Origin: Chloroflexota bacterium
Lineage (GTDB): Bacteria > Chloroflexota > Dormibacteria > CF-121
Reading direction: 5' to 3'
Assembly (NCBI GenBank): GCA_005882525.1
Contig: VBGO01000001.1
Coordinates: 1 to 24,017, forward strand
DNA length: 24,017 nt
A model generated the notes under the pieces. The model saw only the letters and a list, made by a program, of their open reading frames with translations, ran no database searches and had not been told where the DNA came from. The translations under genes were made by a program, and so were the position numbers. This document shows, piece after piece, positions 1 to 10,223 of this stretch (the first letter of the stretch is position 1; each line of letters opens with the position of its first letter).

Positions 1-46
1 CTGCGCGATCGGCGCGAGCGTCGTTCGGCCCCGGCTCAAGGAAGTC

Positions 47-1216
47 GTGAGCGTGATCACTGTTGCCGTGCTCTATGCCTTGCCGGTCATCGGGGGGATC
101 GCTCGCTGGCACCTGATCCCCTCACCGACCGCCCTGATCGGTGACGGCGCCTACCAGATGCAGCTGGCGCGCAACGTCCTGATGCGAGGCGTCGACCCCT
201 ACGGGTTCAACTACACGGGCACCGGACTGGAGCGAACCCCTTGGAACCAGCCATTTCCGAACCCATCCTTGCATCACCTCGATTACTGGCCGGGGACGAT
301 CGTCCTACCGCTCCCGGTGCAGGCGGCGTTCCAGGGTGTCCTCGGCTGGTGGGACGAGCGGATCTGGTTGCTGCTGGCCGCGATCGCCGTCTGGTTGATC
401 CTGCGACGGCTCGTCCCCGGTACAGCGGGCCGGATGGCCGCGATCGCCCTCTTCCTGATCCCGGGCCACAGCTTGCTCGCCGTCCTTGGTGATAACGACC
501 TCCCGATGGTCGCTCTCATCCTTGCCGCTGCCCTGGCGACGGCAAACCGTAAATTCCTTCTGGCCGGCCTGCTGATCGGCCTCGCGATCGCAACCAAGCA
601 GACGTCGCTCATCGCGGTCCCGGTGCTGGCGGCGTACGCCGTCGGCCAGCACATCGGCTGGCGCCAATTTCTTCGAGCCGCCGGCGTGGCCGTCGCGACG
701 GTTTGCGTCCTGCTGGCGCCGTTCCTCTTATGGAACGTGGGCGCCTTTGTCGCGGACACCCTGCTCTTCAACTTTGCGGGTGGCGCGGAAGCCTATCCTA
801 TCCAGGGTCTCGGTCTTTCCTCGATCCTTCTTCAGTCCGGCATCATCCATGGCGCGCGCGATGCGTTTCCGTTTCTCTTGATCCAGCTACCGCTCGTGCT
901 CGTGGCCTGGCTGCTCGCCTGGCGGCGGTTGATCAGCAAGCCGGGGGCCGGCGAGCTCATCCTCTGGTGCGGCCTTGCATTCCTCGTATTCCTGTTCACC
1001 AACCGGTTCGCTCAGCAGGCCTATATCCTCCTGGGGGTCGAGTTGATTCTTGCCGGGCTGCTCGCCCGCCTCCATAATCCAGAGGATGTACGGTTGGTTC
1101 TTGTTCGCCCACATCGCTTCGGTGGCCGGCTTCCTCCTGGCCCACGGGACCTCGGCGGCCGTGGGCCTTCGCCTGCGTCAGGAGAAGACCCCCGACGGCA
1201 TTCGGTCGCTGACTGA
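47..1216 (+). CDS. Polytopic membrane protein, GT-C glycosyltransferase-like (5' end uncertain, 3' end suspect)
   Basis: Hydrophobic protein with a helix at residues 2-20 followed by a polar loop carrying D33 (IGDGAYQMQL) and a Trp/Pro/Tyr-rich stretch (residues 50-85), then about eight further helices to residue 342. One helix followed by an acidic extracytoplasmic loop is the usual layout of lipid-linked-sugar GT-C transferases (GT39/GT87-like), so a mannosyl- or similar transferase is possible; substrate unknown. The GTG at 47 has AAGGA at 38-42, but the frame is open to the window edge, so the gene could start earlier. The last roughly 45 residues (after LLARLHN) turn into Arg/Gly/Pro-rich sequence typical of an out-of-frame read and overlap the next gene by 131 nt. 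The true end may be the TAA at 1075-1077 in the neighbouring frame, which would need a one-base indel. Family call is tentative. Confidence 0.5.
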   Translation: MSVITVAVLYALPVIGGIARWHLIPSPTALIGDGAYQMQLARNVLMRGVDPYGFNYTGTGLERTPWNQPFPNPSLHHLDYWPGTIVLPLPVQAAFQGVLGWWDERIWLLLAAIAVWLILRRLVPGTAGRMAAIALFLIPGHSLLAVLGDNDLPMVALILAAALATANRKFLLAGLLIGLAIATKQTSLIAVPVLAAYAVGQHIGWRQFLRAAGVAVATVCVLLAPFLLWNVGAFVADTLLFNFAGGAEAYPIQGLGLSSILLQSGIIHGARDAFPFLLIQLPLVLVAWLLAWRRLISKPGAGELILWCGLAFLVFLFTNRFAQQAYILLGVELILAGLLARLHNPEDVRLVLVRPHRFGGRLPPGPRDLGGRGPSPASGEDPRRHSVAD

Positions 1217-1550
1217 CCTGTCGAAGCGCACGACCAACGTCATGTACGCCTCCATCCTGCTGATCGTCGTCACCGGACTGTTCCTGGGTTTTCAGGGTCG
1301 TTGGTGGTCTCGCGGCTGGATCTGGGCCGCCCTTGGGTTGTTGATCGTCACCATCGGCGTGATGTCCGTCCTTGGTCGTCGGTACAACGAGGTGCGCGCC
1401 GCGGTTGGGCTTCCCGTCCGATCCGGGCGAGGGATCGCGTCGTCGCCTGCTGCGCCGCCGGACGAGATTCGCCGGCGCGTCGAGGCTGCGCCGGCAGGGC
1501 TCATCCCCGGCATCGGCGTGGTCGCCCTGCCCTATTGCTCTGGCTTATGA
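1086..1550 (+). CDS. Small four-helix integral membrane protein, DUF2269-like, frameshifted near its C-terminus
   Basis: Starts MYGWFLFAHI at ATG 1086, with AGAGG directly upstream. Three helices are visible: residues 1-22, about 53-70, and about 76-96. A polar linker follows, then the start of a fourth helix (LIPGIGVVAL). In frame, the protein then reads PYCSGL and stops at 1550. Shifting back one base at about 1529 continues the helix as ALLLWLMILKPF to a TAG at 1565-1567. A hydrophobic helix ending in a KPF-like tail fits small DUF2269-type membrane proteins, so I read this as a single missing base (sequencing error or real mutation). Function unknown; family assignment is by overall pattern only. 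With the corrected end the gene stops 9 nt before rtcB, suggesting co-transcription. Confidence 0.55.
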   Translation: MYGWFLFAHIASVAGFLLAHGTSAAVGLRLRQEKTPDGIRSLTDLSKRTTNVMYASILLIVVTGLFLGFQGRWWSRGWIWAALGLLIVTIGVMSVLGRRYNEVRAAVGLPVRSGRGIASSPAAPPDEIRRRVEAAPAGLIPGIGVVALPYCSGL

Positions 1551-1567
1551 TCCTCAAGCCCTTCTAG
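1521..1567 (+). other. Probable one-base deletion (frameshift) in the DUF2269-like gene
   Basis: The annotated frame ends with a short polar stretch and TGA at 1548-1550. Re-reading base 1529 gives GCC CTA TTG CTC TGG CTT ATG and then ATC CTC AAG CCC TTC TAG, completing a transmembrane helix. No slippery heptamer (X XXY YYZ) is present at the junction, so programmed frameshifting is unlikely. Confidence 0.6.
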
Positions 1568-1576
1568 CCGCGCCAG

Positions 1577-2959
1577 ATGAGTTGGAAGGACCAGGTCCGG
1601 GATACCGGCCAGGGCTATTACACGCTCGCCACCGAAGACACGAGTGATGTGCCGGTTCGGCTCTTCCTGACGCCGGCATTGCTAGATAGCGTCGAGGACT
1701 CGATCTATCCGCAGATCGTCAATGCGGCGAGCTTCCCCGGGGTGCGTATGGTCGCCATCACGCCGGACGTGCATCACGGCTACGGCGTGCCGATCGGCAC
1801 CGTGCTGCTCACGGATGCCGACACGGGGGCGGTCGCGATGGGGCCTGTCGGCTACGACATTGGTTGCGGGATGATGAGCGCCTCGAGCGAGGTGCCCACC
1901 GCGGCCGCGACCCCGGACAACCGGTTGCGTTTCAACCGGGAGGTGACGCGGCGAATCGCGCTCGGGCCGGGGCGGGCCAGCCGGACACCGCTCAAGGACC
2001 TGACGCGCAACGAGTTCGAGGCCATCATCCGGGGCGGCGCCGGCTACTACGTCGAGCGCTACGGCGCGAAGATCGACCGTTCGCGCAGCGAGCGCGACGC
2101 CATCCCGGTCGACGACCGTTGGCAGCCGCCGTGGGGTGGGCCGGGCCGGCCGGAACGCGGGGTGCCGCAACTGGCCACGCTCGGCGGCGGCAACCACTTC
2201 ATCGAGTTGCAGGGGAACGTCGGGACCGACCGGCTTTATGTGCAGATGCACTCGGGCAGCCGGGGATTCGGGCACGGCCTGGCGACGAATTACTTCCACC
2301 TCGCCAGGGCCGAGAATCCGACGATCAAGGCGCTCGATCTCGGCTATTTCACGCCGGACTCTCCGCATTACGCCAGCTACCTGAATGCCGTTGCGGCCGG
2401 CGCCAACTTCGCCATCGTCAACCGCTTCGCCATGTTCGAACAGATCGCGCTCGCCTTCGAGGAGGTCTTCCATAAGCCGCTCAGCCTCGTCTACGAGATC
2501 AGTCACAACCTGGTTCAGCGGGAGCTCTCGCCCGAGTTCGGCTGGGTGCACGTTCACCGAAAGGGCGCGACCCGGGCGTTTCCGGCCGGCCACGACTCGC
2601 TGAAGGGAACCGAGTGGGAGCACGCGGGTCATCCGATCCTGATTCCCGGGTCGAACCACGACACCAGCTTCATCTTGCGGGCGACCCCCACCGCCGCCAT
2701 CAGCGGCTACTCGGTCAACCACGGCGCCGGACGCCGGATGTCGCGCGGCGCCGCCCGCAAGACCCTCAAGCAGGTCGATATCGACCGGGACTACCGCACC
2801 GCGGGGATCGTGGTCAACCTGGACGGCAACGTCCCGATCGACGAGTCGGGCGATGCGTACAAGTCGTCCCGCGAGGTAGTGGGGGCCGTGACGCGCGCCG
2901 GGCTCGCTACGGTCGAGCACGAGCTTGTTCCGCTGGCCTCGATCAAGGGGAACGAGTGA
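1577..2959 (+). CDS. rtcB: RtcB-family RNA 3'-phosphate/5'-OH ligase
   Basis: 460 aa, the usual RtcB size. RtcB joins 2',3'-cyclic phosphate or 3'-phosphate RNA ends to 5'-OH ends using GTP and Mn2+, in tRNA splicing or RNA repair. The expected metal ligands are visible in order: D94 and C97 (GYDIGCGM), H207 (GGGNHF), H233 (SGSRGFGH) and H310 (EISHN). H382 in NHGAGR is the predicted guanylylated histidine. The TPDVHHGYGVPIG segment near residue 62 is also characteristic. One departure: the usual PGSM-type loop reads PGSNHDTSF (residues 357-365), which may mark a subfamily. The start has no clear Shine-Dalgarno sequence and follows the membrane-protein gene closely. No archease or rtcA gene is in the window. 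The gene sits just before the str promoter, with no terminator between, so read-through is possible. Confidence 0.9.
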   Translation: MSWKDQVRDTGQGYYTLATEDTSDVPVRLFLTPALLDSVEDSIYPQIVNAASFPGVRMVAITPDVHHGYGVPIGTVLLTDADTGAVAMGPVGYDIGCGMMSASSEVPTAAATPDNRLRFNREVTRRIALGPGRASRTPLKDLTRNEFEAIIRGGAGYYVERYGAKIDRSRSERDAIPVDDRWQPPWGGPGRPERGVPQLATLGGGNHFIELQGNVGTDRLYVQMHSGSRGFGHGLATNYFHLARAENPTIKALDLGYFTPDSPHYASYLNAVAAGANFAIVNRFAMFEQIALAFEEVFHKPLSLVYEISHNLVQRELSPEFGWVHVHRKGATRAFPAGHDSLKGTEWEHAGHPILIPGSNHDTSFILRATPTAAISGYSVNHGAGRRMSRGAARKTLKQVDIDRDYRTAGIVVNLDGNVPIDESGDAYKSSREVVGAVTRAGLATVEHELVPLASIKGNE

Positions 2960-2975
2960 CGGCCGCCGCCCCTAT

Positions 2976-3005
2976 TTGACAGCCGAGCCGAAACGGCCGT
3001 AGAAT
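2976..3005 (+). promoter_or_regulatory. Sigma70-type promoter of the rpsL supercluster
   Basis: A perfect -35 TTGACA (2976-2981), an 18-nt spacer and -10 TAGAAT (3000-3005) lie in the only intergenic gap before rpsL. Transcription should start near 3012, leaving a leader of about 30 nt. The match is far better than chance in GC-rich DNA. Confidence 0.85.
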
Positions 3006-3014
3006 GGCGCTTCG

Positions 3015-3036
3015 CGCCCGAAAATCGGGCGAGGTC
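3015..3036 (+). promoter_or_regulatory. 5' leader hairpin abutting the rpsL ribosome-binding site
   Basis: CGCCCG (3015-3020) pairs perfectly with CGGGCG (3026-3031) around an AAAAT loop. The last stem base is also the first base of the Shine-Dalgarno GAGGT (3031-3035), 6 nt before the rpsL ATG. With the predicted start near 3012 the stem would sit at the extreme 5' end of the mRNA. It may protect the transcript from 5'-end-dependent decay or tune ribosome access; both roles are inferred. Confidence 0.6.
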
Positions 3037-3041
3037 AAATC

Positions 3042-3425
3042 ATGCCCACCATCTCACAACTGATCCGATACGGCCGCAAGCCGCTGGTGAAAAAGACGAA
3101 GGCACCGGCGCTGCAAGGCTCCCCGCAGCGGCGGGGCGTCTGCGTGCGCGTCTACACGACCACGCCGAAGAAGCCGAACTCGGCGCTTCGGAAGGTCGCC
3201 CGGGTCCGCCTGACCTCCCGCCAGGAGGTCACCGCCTACATCCCCGGCATCGGCCATAATCTCCAGGAGCACTCGGTGGTCCTGATCCGCGGCGGCCGCG
3301 TCAAGGACCTTCCTGGTGTCCGCTACCACGTCGTCCGCGGCACCCTCGACACGGCCGGCGCCAAGGGGCGCAAGCAGGGCCGCTCGAAGTACGGCGCCAA
3401 GCGCGAGAAGGCGAAGAAGGCCTAA
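3042..3425 (+). CDS. rpsL: 30S ribosomal protein S12
   Basis: 127 aa. S12 lies at the decoding centre of the small subunit and contributes to tRNA selection accuracy. The signature TPKKPNSALRK is present with K43/K44, and GGRVKDLPGVRYH carries D89, the residue methylthiolated by RimO in other bacteria. Lysines at the positions altered in streptomycin-resistant mutants are wild type. The N-terminus MPTISQLIR is canonical, and the ATG has a good GAGGT 6 nt upstream. It is the first gene of the supercluster, directly behind the strong promoter. Its TAA shares its last A with the rpsG ATG, so the two genes overlap by 1 nt and are probably translationally coupled. Confidence 0.98.
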   Translation: MPTISQLIRYGRKPLVKKTKAPALQGSPQRRGVCVRVYTTTPKKPNSALRKVARVRLTSRQEVTAYIPGIGHNLQEHSVVLIRGGRVKDLPGVRYHVVRGTLDTAGAKGRKQGRSKYGAKREKAKKA

Positions 3426-3895
3426 TGCCGCGGCGTCCCCGCATTCACAAGCGTGTCATCCTGCCTGACCCCGTCTACACACACGAGGGCGTAGCCAAGT
3501 TCGTCAACGTGGTGATGCAGCGGGGCAAGCGTAGCACCGCCGAGCGGGTCGTCTATGGCTCCCTGGATCGGATCCGGAAGGTCGCCAAGAAGGACCCGAT
3601 CGAGGTGTTCGACTCGGCCCTGAAGAATGCCACCCCGGTGCTCGAGGTGAAGCCCCGCCGGATCGGTGGCGCCACCTACCAGGTGCCGGTCGAGATCCGG
3701 CCCGACCGCCGCTCGGCGCTGGCCCGGCGCTGGATCGTACGTTACGCCAGGGCCCGATCTGGGAAAAGTATGCAGGAGAAGCTCGCCGGGGAGCTGATGG
3801 ACGCCGCCAACGGGGTGGGCGCCACCATCAAGCGCCGCGAAGAGACGCACAAGATGGCTGAGAGCAACAAGGCCTTCAGCCACTTCAGGTACTAG
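3425..3895 (+). CDS. rpsG: 30S ribosomal protein S7
   Basis: 156 aa, the standard bacterial length. S7 is a primary assembly protein of the 30S head, binding the 3' major domain of 16S rRNA near the E site. The N-terminus MPRRPRIHKR and the C-terminal segment REETHKMAESNKAFSHFRY are typical. In E. coli S7 represses its own synthesis by binding a long rpsL-rpsG intercistronic structure. Here the genes overlap by one base, so that site cannot exist in the usual form. fusA follows after a few bases. Confidence 0.98.
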   Translation: MPRRPRIHKRVILPDPVYTHEGVAKFVNVVMQRGKRSTAERVVYGSLDRIRKVAKKDPIEVFDSALKNATPVLEVKPRRIGGATYQVPVEIRPDRRSALARRWIVRYARARSGKSMQEKLAGELMDAANGVGATIKRREETHKMAESNKAFSHFRY

Positions 3896-3914
3896 GAAAT
3901 TGGCAGAAACAAAA

Positions 3915-5990
<2,076 letters not shown>

Positions 5991-6013
5991 GGAGGACGTA
6001 AGAAGGAGTAACA

Positions 6014-7198
<1,185 letters not shown>

Positions 7199-7202
7199 GG
7201 TC

Positions 7203-7508
7203 GTGGCCCAGAAGATCCGCATCCGGCTGAAGGCCTACGATCACCGCGTCCTCGACCAGGCCGCGGACAAGATCGTCGACACGGCCCGGCGCACCAACGC
7301 GTCGACGGCTGGACCCATCCCGCTACCCACCGAGGTCAACAAGTGGACGGTGATCCGTTCGCCGTTCATCGACAAGGACTCGCGCGAGCAGTTCGAGATG
7401 CGGACCCACAAGCGGATCATCGACATCCTCGATCCCAATCCGAAAGTGGTGGACGCGCTGATGCGGCTCAACCTGCCGTCCGGCGTGAACATCGAGATCA
7501 AGCTCTAA
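7203..7508 (+). CDS. rpsJ: 30S ribosomal protein S10
   Basis: 101 aa, begins at GTG 7203, four bases after the tuf stop. S10 is a 30S head protein and, as NusE, also a transcription antitermination partner of NusB. Family landmarks are IRIRLKAYDHRVLDQ at the N-terminus, GPIPLPTEVNKWTV in the middle and the THKRIIDI segment before the C-terminal LPSGVNIEIKL. The ribosome-binding site (TAAGG overlapping the tuf stop) is weak and close, suggesting coupling to tuf translation. There is no space for the long L4-controlled leader that precedes this gene in E. coli. Confidence 0.98.
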   Translation: MAQKIRIRLKAYDHRVLDQAADKIVDTARRTNASTAGPIPLPTEVNKWTVIRSPFIDKDSREQFEMRTHKRIIDILDPNPKVVDALMRLNLPSGVNIEIKL

Positions 7509-7511
7509 GCC

Positions 7512-8159
7512 GTGGCGACGAAGGGTCTGTTGGCCAAGAAGATCGGGATGACCCAGGTGTTCACCGAGAAGGGTGAGCTCCTGCCGGTCACCGTGCTCGA
7601 AGCCGGGCCCTGCGTCGTGATCGCCCTGCGGGCCGTCCAGAAAGACGGCTACGGCGCGGTCCAGCTCGGTTTTGGCGAGGTCAAAGAGAAGCAGCTCACC
7701 AAGCCCGCCGCCGGCCACTTCAAGAAGGCCGGGGTCGCCGCCCATCGCCACGTGCGCGAGATCCGGCTCAAGGCGGATGCCGCGTACGAGATCGGCCAGG
7801 CATTGAAGGCCGACCTCTTTTCGGCTGGCGAGTGGGTCGATGTCACCGGCACCTCCAAGGGCAAAGGGTTTTCGGGCCAGCACAAGCGCCATCACTTTGG
7901 GCGCGGCCCGGTGACCCACGGCTCCCACAACATCAAGCAGCCCGGCTCGATTGGCTCCTCCTCGACGCCCTCCCGCGTCTACAAAGGCATGCGAATGGCC
8001 GGTCAGCTGGGCAATGCCCAGCGCACCACCAAGCACTTGAAGGTGGTGCGGGTCGATCTCGACCGCAACCTACTGCTGCTGAACGGCGATGTGCCGGGCC
8101 ACAAGAACAGCCTGGTCTTGGTCCGGGATTCGACCCGGCAGCCCAAGGGGAAGAAATAG
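7512..8159 (+). CDS. rplC: 50S ribosomal protein L3
   Basis: 215 aa, GTG start 3 nt after rpsJ. L3 is an early-assembly 50S protein whose extended loop approaches the peptidyl transferase centre. The N-terminus GLLAKKIGMTQVF and the signature region GKGFSGQHKRHHFGRG, followed by GSIGSSSTPSRVYKGMRMAG, identify it. The final part (QLGNAQRTTKHLKVVRVD) is somewhat divergent from common bacterial sequences but of normal length. Its TAG overlaps the GTG of rplD by one base. Confidence 0.97.
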   Translation: MATKGLLAKKIGMTQVFTEKGELLPVTVLEAGPCVVIALRAVQKDGYGAVQLGFGEVKEKQLTKPAAGHFKKAGVAAHRHVREIRLKADAAYEIGQALKADLFSAGEWVDVTGTSKGKGFSGQHKRHHFGRGPVTHGSHNIKQPGSIGSSSTPSRVYKGMRMAGQLGNAQRTTKHLKVVRVDLDRNLLLLNGDVPGHKNSLVLVRDSTRQPKGKK

Positions 8160-8794
8160 TGGCCACCTCGAAGGTATCGGCCACCGTCTATGACGTCAGC
8201 GGCAAGGAAAGCGGCCAGGTCGAATTGCCGGAGGCGGTCTTCAACGTCCCGGTCAACGCCGCGGTCCTGCACCAGGCGGTGCGTCGCCAGCAGGCGAACG
8301 ATCGGCAGGGCACCCATGAAACCAAGACCCGGGGCGAGGTGTCCGGCGGCGGCAAGAAGCCCTGGAAGCAGAAGGGGACCGGCCGCGCCCGCCAGGGCAG
8401 CACGCGGGCGCCCCAATGGCGCCATGGCGGGACCGTCTTCGGTCCGCATCCGCGCAGCTACGAGCAGAAGATGCCACGCAAGCAGCGCCGGCTGGCGCTG
8501 AAGGTTGCCCTCTCGGTGAGATCGCAGGAAGGCGCCGTACGCGTCGTCGAGGAAATCTCCCTCCAGGAGCCCAAGACGCGGGTGGTGGCCGACCTCTTTG
8601 CCCAGTTGGGGGCCGGGGCCAGCATCCTGCTCGTGATCCCCGAGCACGACCTGCTGCTCGAAAAGTCCACCCGCAACCTGGCGAGCGTCAAGACCATCCT
8701 CGTCACCAACCTGAACCCGAGCGACGTCCTCACCGCCGAGACCGTGGTCTTTACGCGCTCCGCGCTCAGCCAGGTCGAGGAGTGGCTCGCATGA
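8159..8794 (+). CDS. rplD: 50S ribosomal protein L4
   Basis: 211 aa from GTG 8159 (TAGTG junction with rplC). The open frame extends far upstream, but that part is an out-of-frame read of rplC. L4 binds domain I of 23S rRNA and lines the exit tunnel with its long loop, seen here as GGGKKPWKQKGTGRARQGS, a wild-type macrolide-region sequence. In E. coli L4 is the feedback repressor of the S10 operon; no equivalent leader is visible here. The C-terminal alpha/beta domain (ILLVIPEHDLLLEKSTRNL, then VFTRSALSQVEEWL) is typical. It ends in an ATGA overlap with rplW. Confidence 0.96.
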   Translation: MATSKVSATVYDVSGKESGQVELPEAVFNVPVNAAVLHQAVRRQQANDRQGTHETKTRGEVSGGGKKPWKQKGTGRARQGSTRAPQWRHGGTVFGPHPRSYEQKMPRKQRRLALKVALSVRSQEGAVRVVEEISLQEPKTRVVADLFAQLGAGASILLVIPEHDLLLEKSTRNLASVKTILVTNLNPSDVLTAETVVFTRSALSQVEEWLA

Positions 8795-9081
8795 GGACCG
8801 CCGTCGAGGTCATCCAGCGCCCGCTGATCAGTGAGAAGAGCTACGCCGCGATGGCGACCGGAAAGTACCTGTTCCGGGTGCACCCCAAGGCGACCAAGAC
8901 CGAGATCGCGTTGGCGATCGCGGACGCGTTCAAGGTCGAGGTCGTGAGCGTCAACACGATGCACGTCCGCGGCAAGGAGCGGCGGCGCGGCCGCACCCAC
9001 GGGTTCCAGTCGGACTGGAAGAAGGCCGTCGTCACGCTGGCTGAGGGACAGAAGATTGAAAGCATGTTCCAGGGTGTCTGA
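8791..9081 (+). CDS. rplW: 50S ribosomal protein L23
   Basis: 96 aa, the usual length, from the ATG of the ATGA junction with rplD. L23 sits at the tunnel exit and is the docking site for trigger factor and SRP. The motif VIQRPLISEKSYAAM at the N-terminus, followed by KYLFRVHPKATKTEIALAI and the basic GKERRRGRTHG loop, is diagnostic. The same open frame continues upstream over rplD, but that extension is a shadow. Confidence 0.97.
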   Translation: MRTAVEVIQRPLISEKSYAAMATGKYLFRVHPKATKTEIALAIADAFKVEVVSVNTMHVRGKERRRGRTHGFQSDWKKAVVTLAEGQKIESMFQGV

Positions 9082-9084
9082 TCC

Positions 9085-9930
9085 ATGCCGATAAAGAAAT
9101 ACCGTCCCACCTCGCCCGGCCGCCGTTTCATGTCGGTGAGCGCCTTTGACGACATCACCCGCGGGAAGAAGCCGGAGAAGCGACTGCTGGTCTCGCTCAA
9201 GAAGGATGCCGGCCGCAACGCACAGGGCAAGATCACCGTTCGCCATCAGGGCGGCGGCCACCGCAAGCTCTATCGCATCATCGACTTCAAGCGCGACAAG
9301 CTGAACATCCCGGCGACCGTCAGCGCCATCGAGTATGACCCGAACCGCAGCGCTCGAATTGCGCTCGTGACCTACGCAGATGGCGAGAAGCGCTACATCC
9401 TGTCGCCGGTCGGGCTCGCCGTCGGTGACCAGGTGCTCAGCGGACCGGAGGCCGATATCAAACCGGGCAACGCGCTGCCGCTCGGCAGTATCCCGCTGGG
9501 CAGCACGGTGCACAACATCGAGCTCAACCGTGGACGCGGTGGCCAGGTGGTGCGCTCCGCCGGCATGTCGGCACAATTGCTGGCCCGCGAGGGGGACTAT
9601 GCCCAGATCCGGATGCCATCCGGCGAGGTGCGCCGGGTTGCGGTCGTCTGTTACGCGACGGTCGGCCAGATCGGCAATGTCGAACACGAAAACGAAAACG
9701 TCGGTAAGGCCGGCAAGAGTCGCTGGCGCGGCAAGCGCCCCGCGGTCCGCGGGGTGACGATGAACCCCTTCGACCATCCGCACGGCGGTGGTGAGGGGCG
9801 TTCGGGCCCGGGCGGCAATCCAAAGACACCATGGGGCAAGCCGGCGCTCGGATACCGAACCCGTCGCAACAAGAAAACGCGCAACATGCTCGTTCGACGC
9901 CGACCACCCAAGCGGAAGAGTAAGGGCTAA
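9085..9930 (+). CDS. rplB: 50S ribosomal protein L2
   Basis: 281 aa, marginally longer than the usual 273-277. L2 is one of the most conserved 50S proteins; it is needed for subunit association and supports the peptidyl transferase centre. It has MPIKKYRPTSPGRR at the start, the SH3-like core, and the C-terminal hallmark MNPFDHPHGGGEGRSGPGG (residues 226 onward) with the conserved His pair. The basic tail RTRRNKKTRNMLVRRR is normal. It lies three bases after rplW. Confidence 0.98.
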   Translation: MPIKKYRPTSPGRRFMSVSAFDDITRGKKPEKRLLVSLKKDAGRNAQGKITVRHQGGGHRKLYRIIDFKRDKLNIPATVSAIEYDPNRSARIALVTYADGEKRYILSPVGLAVGDQVLSGPEADIKPGNALPLGSIPLGSTVHNIELNRGRGGQVVRSAGMSAQLLAREGDYAQIRMPSGEVRRVAVVCYATVGQIGNVEHENENVGKAGKSRWRGKRPAVRGVTMNPFDHPHGGGEGRSGPGGNPKTPWGKPALGYRTRRNKKTRNMLVRRRPPKRKSKG

Positions 9931-9936
9931 AAGAAC

Positions 9937-10221
9937 ATGTCACGTTCAACCAAGAAAGGGCCGTTCGTTCATCCTTCGCTGATGAAGAAGGTGTCAGCCA
10001 TGAATCAGCAGAAGGAGAAGAAGGTGATCAAGACCTGGTCGCGGGACTCGAGCATATTTCCCGAGATGGTCGGGCACACGCTCGCGATCCACGACGGCAA
10101 AAAGCACGTGCCGATCTTCATCACCGAGAACATGGTCGGGCACCTGTTGGGCGAGTTCGCGCCGACCCGGCGCTTCCGCGCCCACGGCCATCACACGGAG
10201 AAATCCACCACCCTCAAGTAA
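9937..10221 (+). CDS. rpsS: 30S ribosomal protein S19
   Basis: 94 aa. S19 forms a complex with S13 in the 30S head and contacts the A-site tRNA region. MSRSTKKGPFVHPSLMKK and WSRDSSIFPEMVGHTLAIHDGK are close to the bacterial consensus, and the end GEFAPTRRFRAHGHHTEK is also standard. It lies 6 nt after rplB and 2 nt before rplV, in the canonical S10 order. Confidence 0.98.
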   Translation: MSRSTKKGPFVHPSLMKKVSAMNQQKEKKVIKTWSRDSSIFPEMVGHTLAIHDGKKHVPIFITENMVGHLLGEFAPTRRFRAHGHHTEKSTTLK

Positions 10222-10223
10222 CG

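Noticed and set aside
1682..2920. 412-codon open frame antisense to rtcB
   Set aside because: Same codon-bias artefact; no ribosome-binding site or domain.
3042..3425. Streptomycin-resistance alleles in rpsL
   Set aside because: Both critical Lys positions (43/44 region and 88) are wild type.
7832..8158. Long N-terminal extension of L4 within rplC
   Set aside because: The extension is an out-of-frame reading of L3; L4 begins naturally at GTG 8159.
8416..8790. Long N-terminal extension of L23 within rplD
   Set aside because: Arg/Pro/Gly-rich shadow of L4; the ATG at 8791 gives the normal protein.
9684..9700. Short ACGAAAACGAAAACG repeat in rplB
   Set aside because: Too short, encodes ordinary HENEN residues in a conserved position, and has no symmetry.
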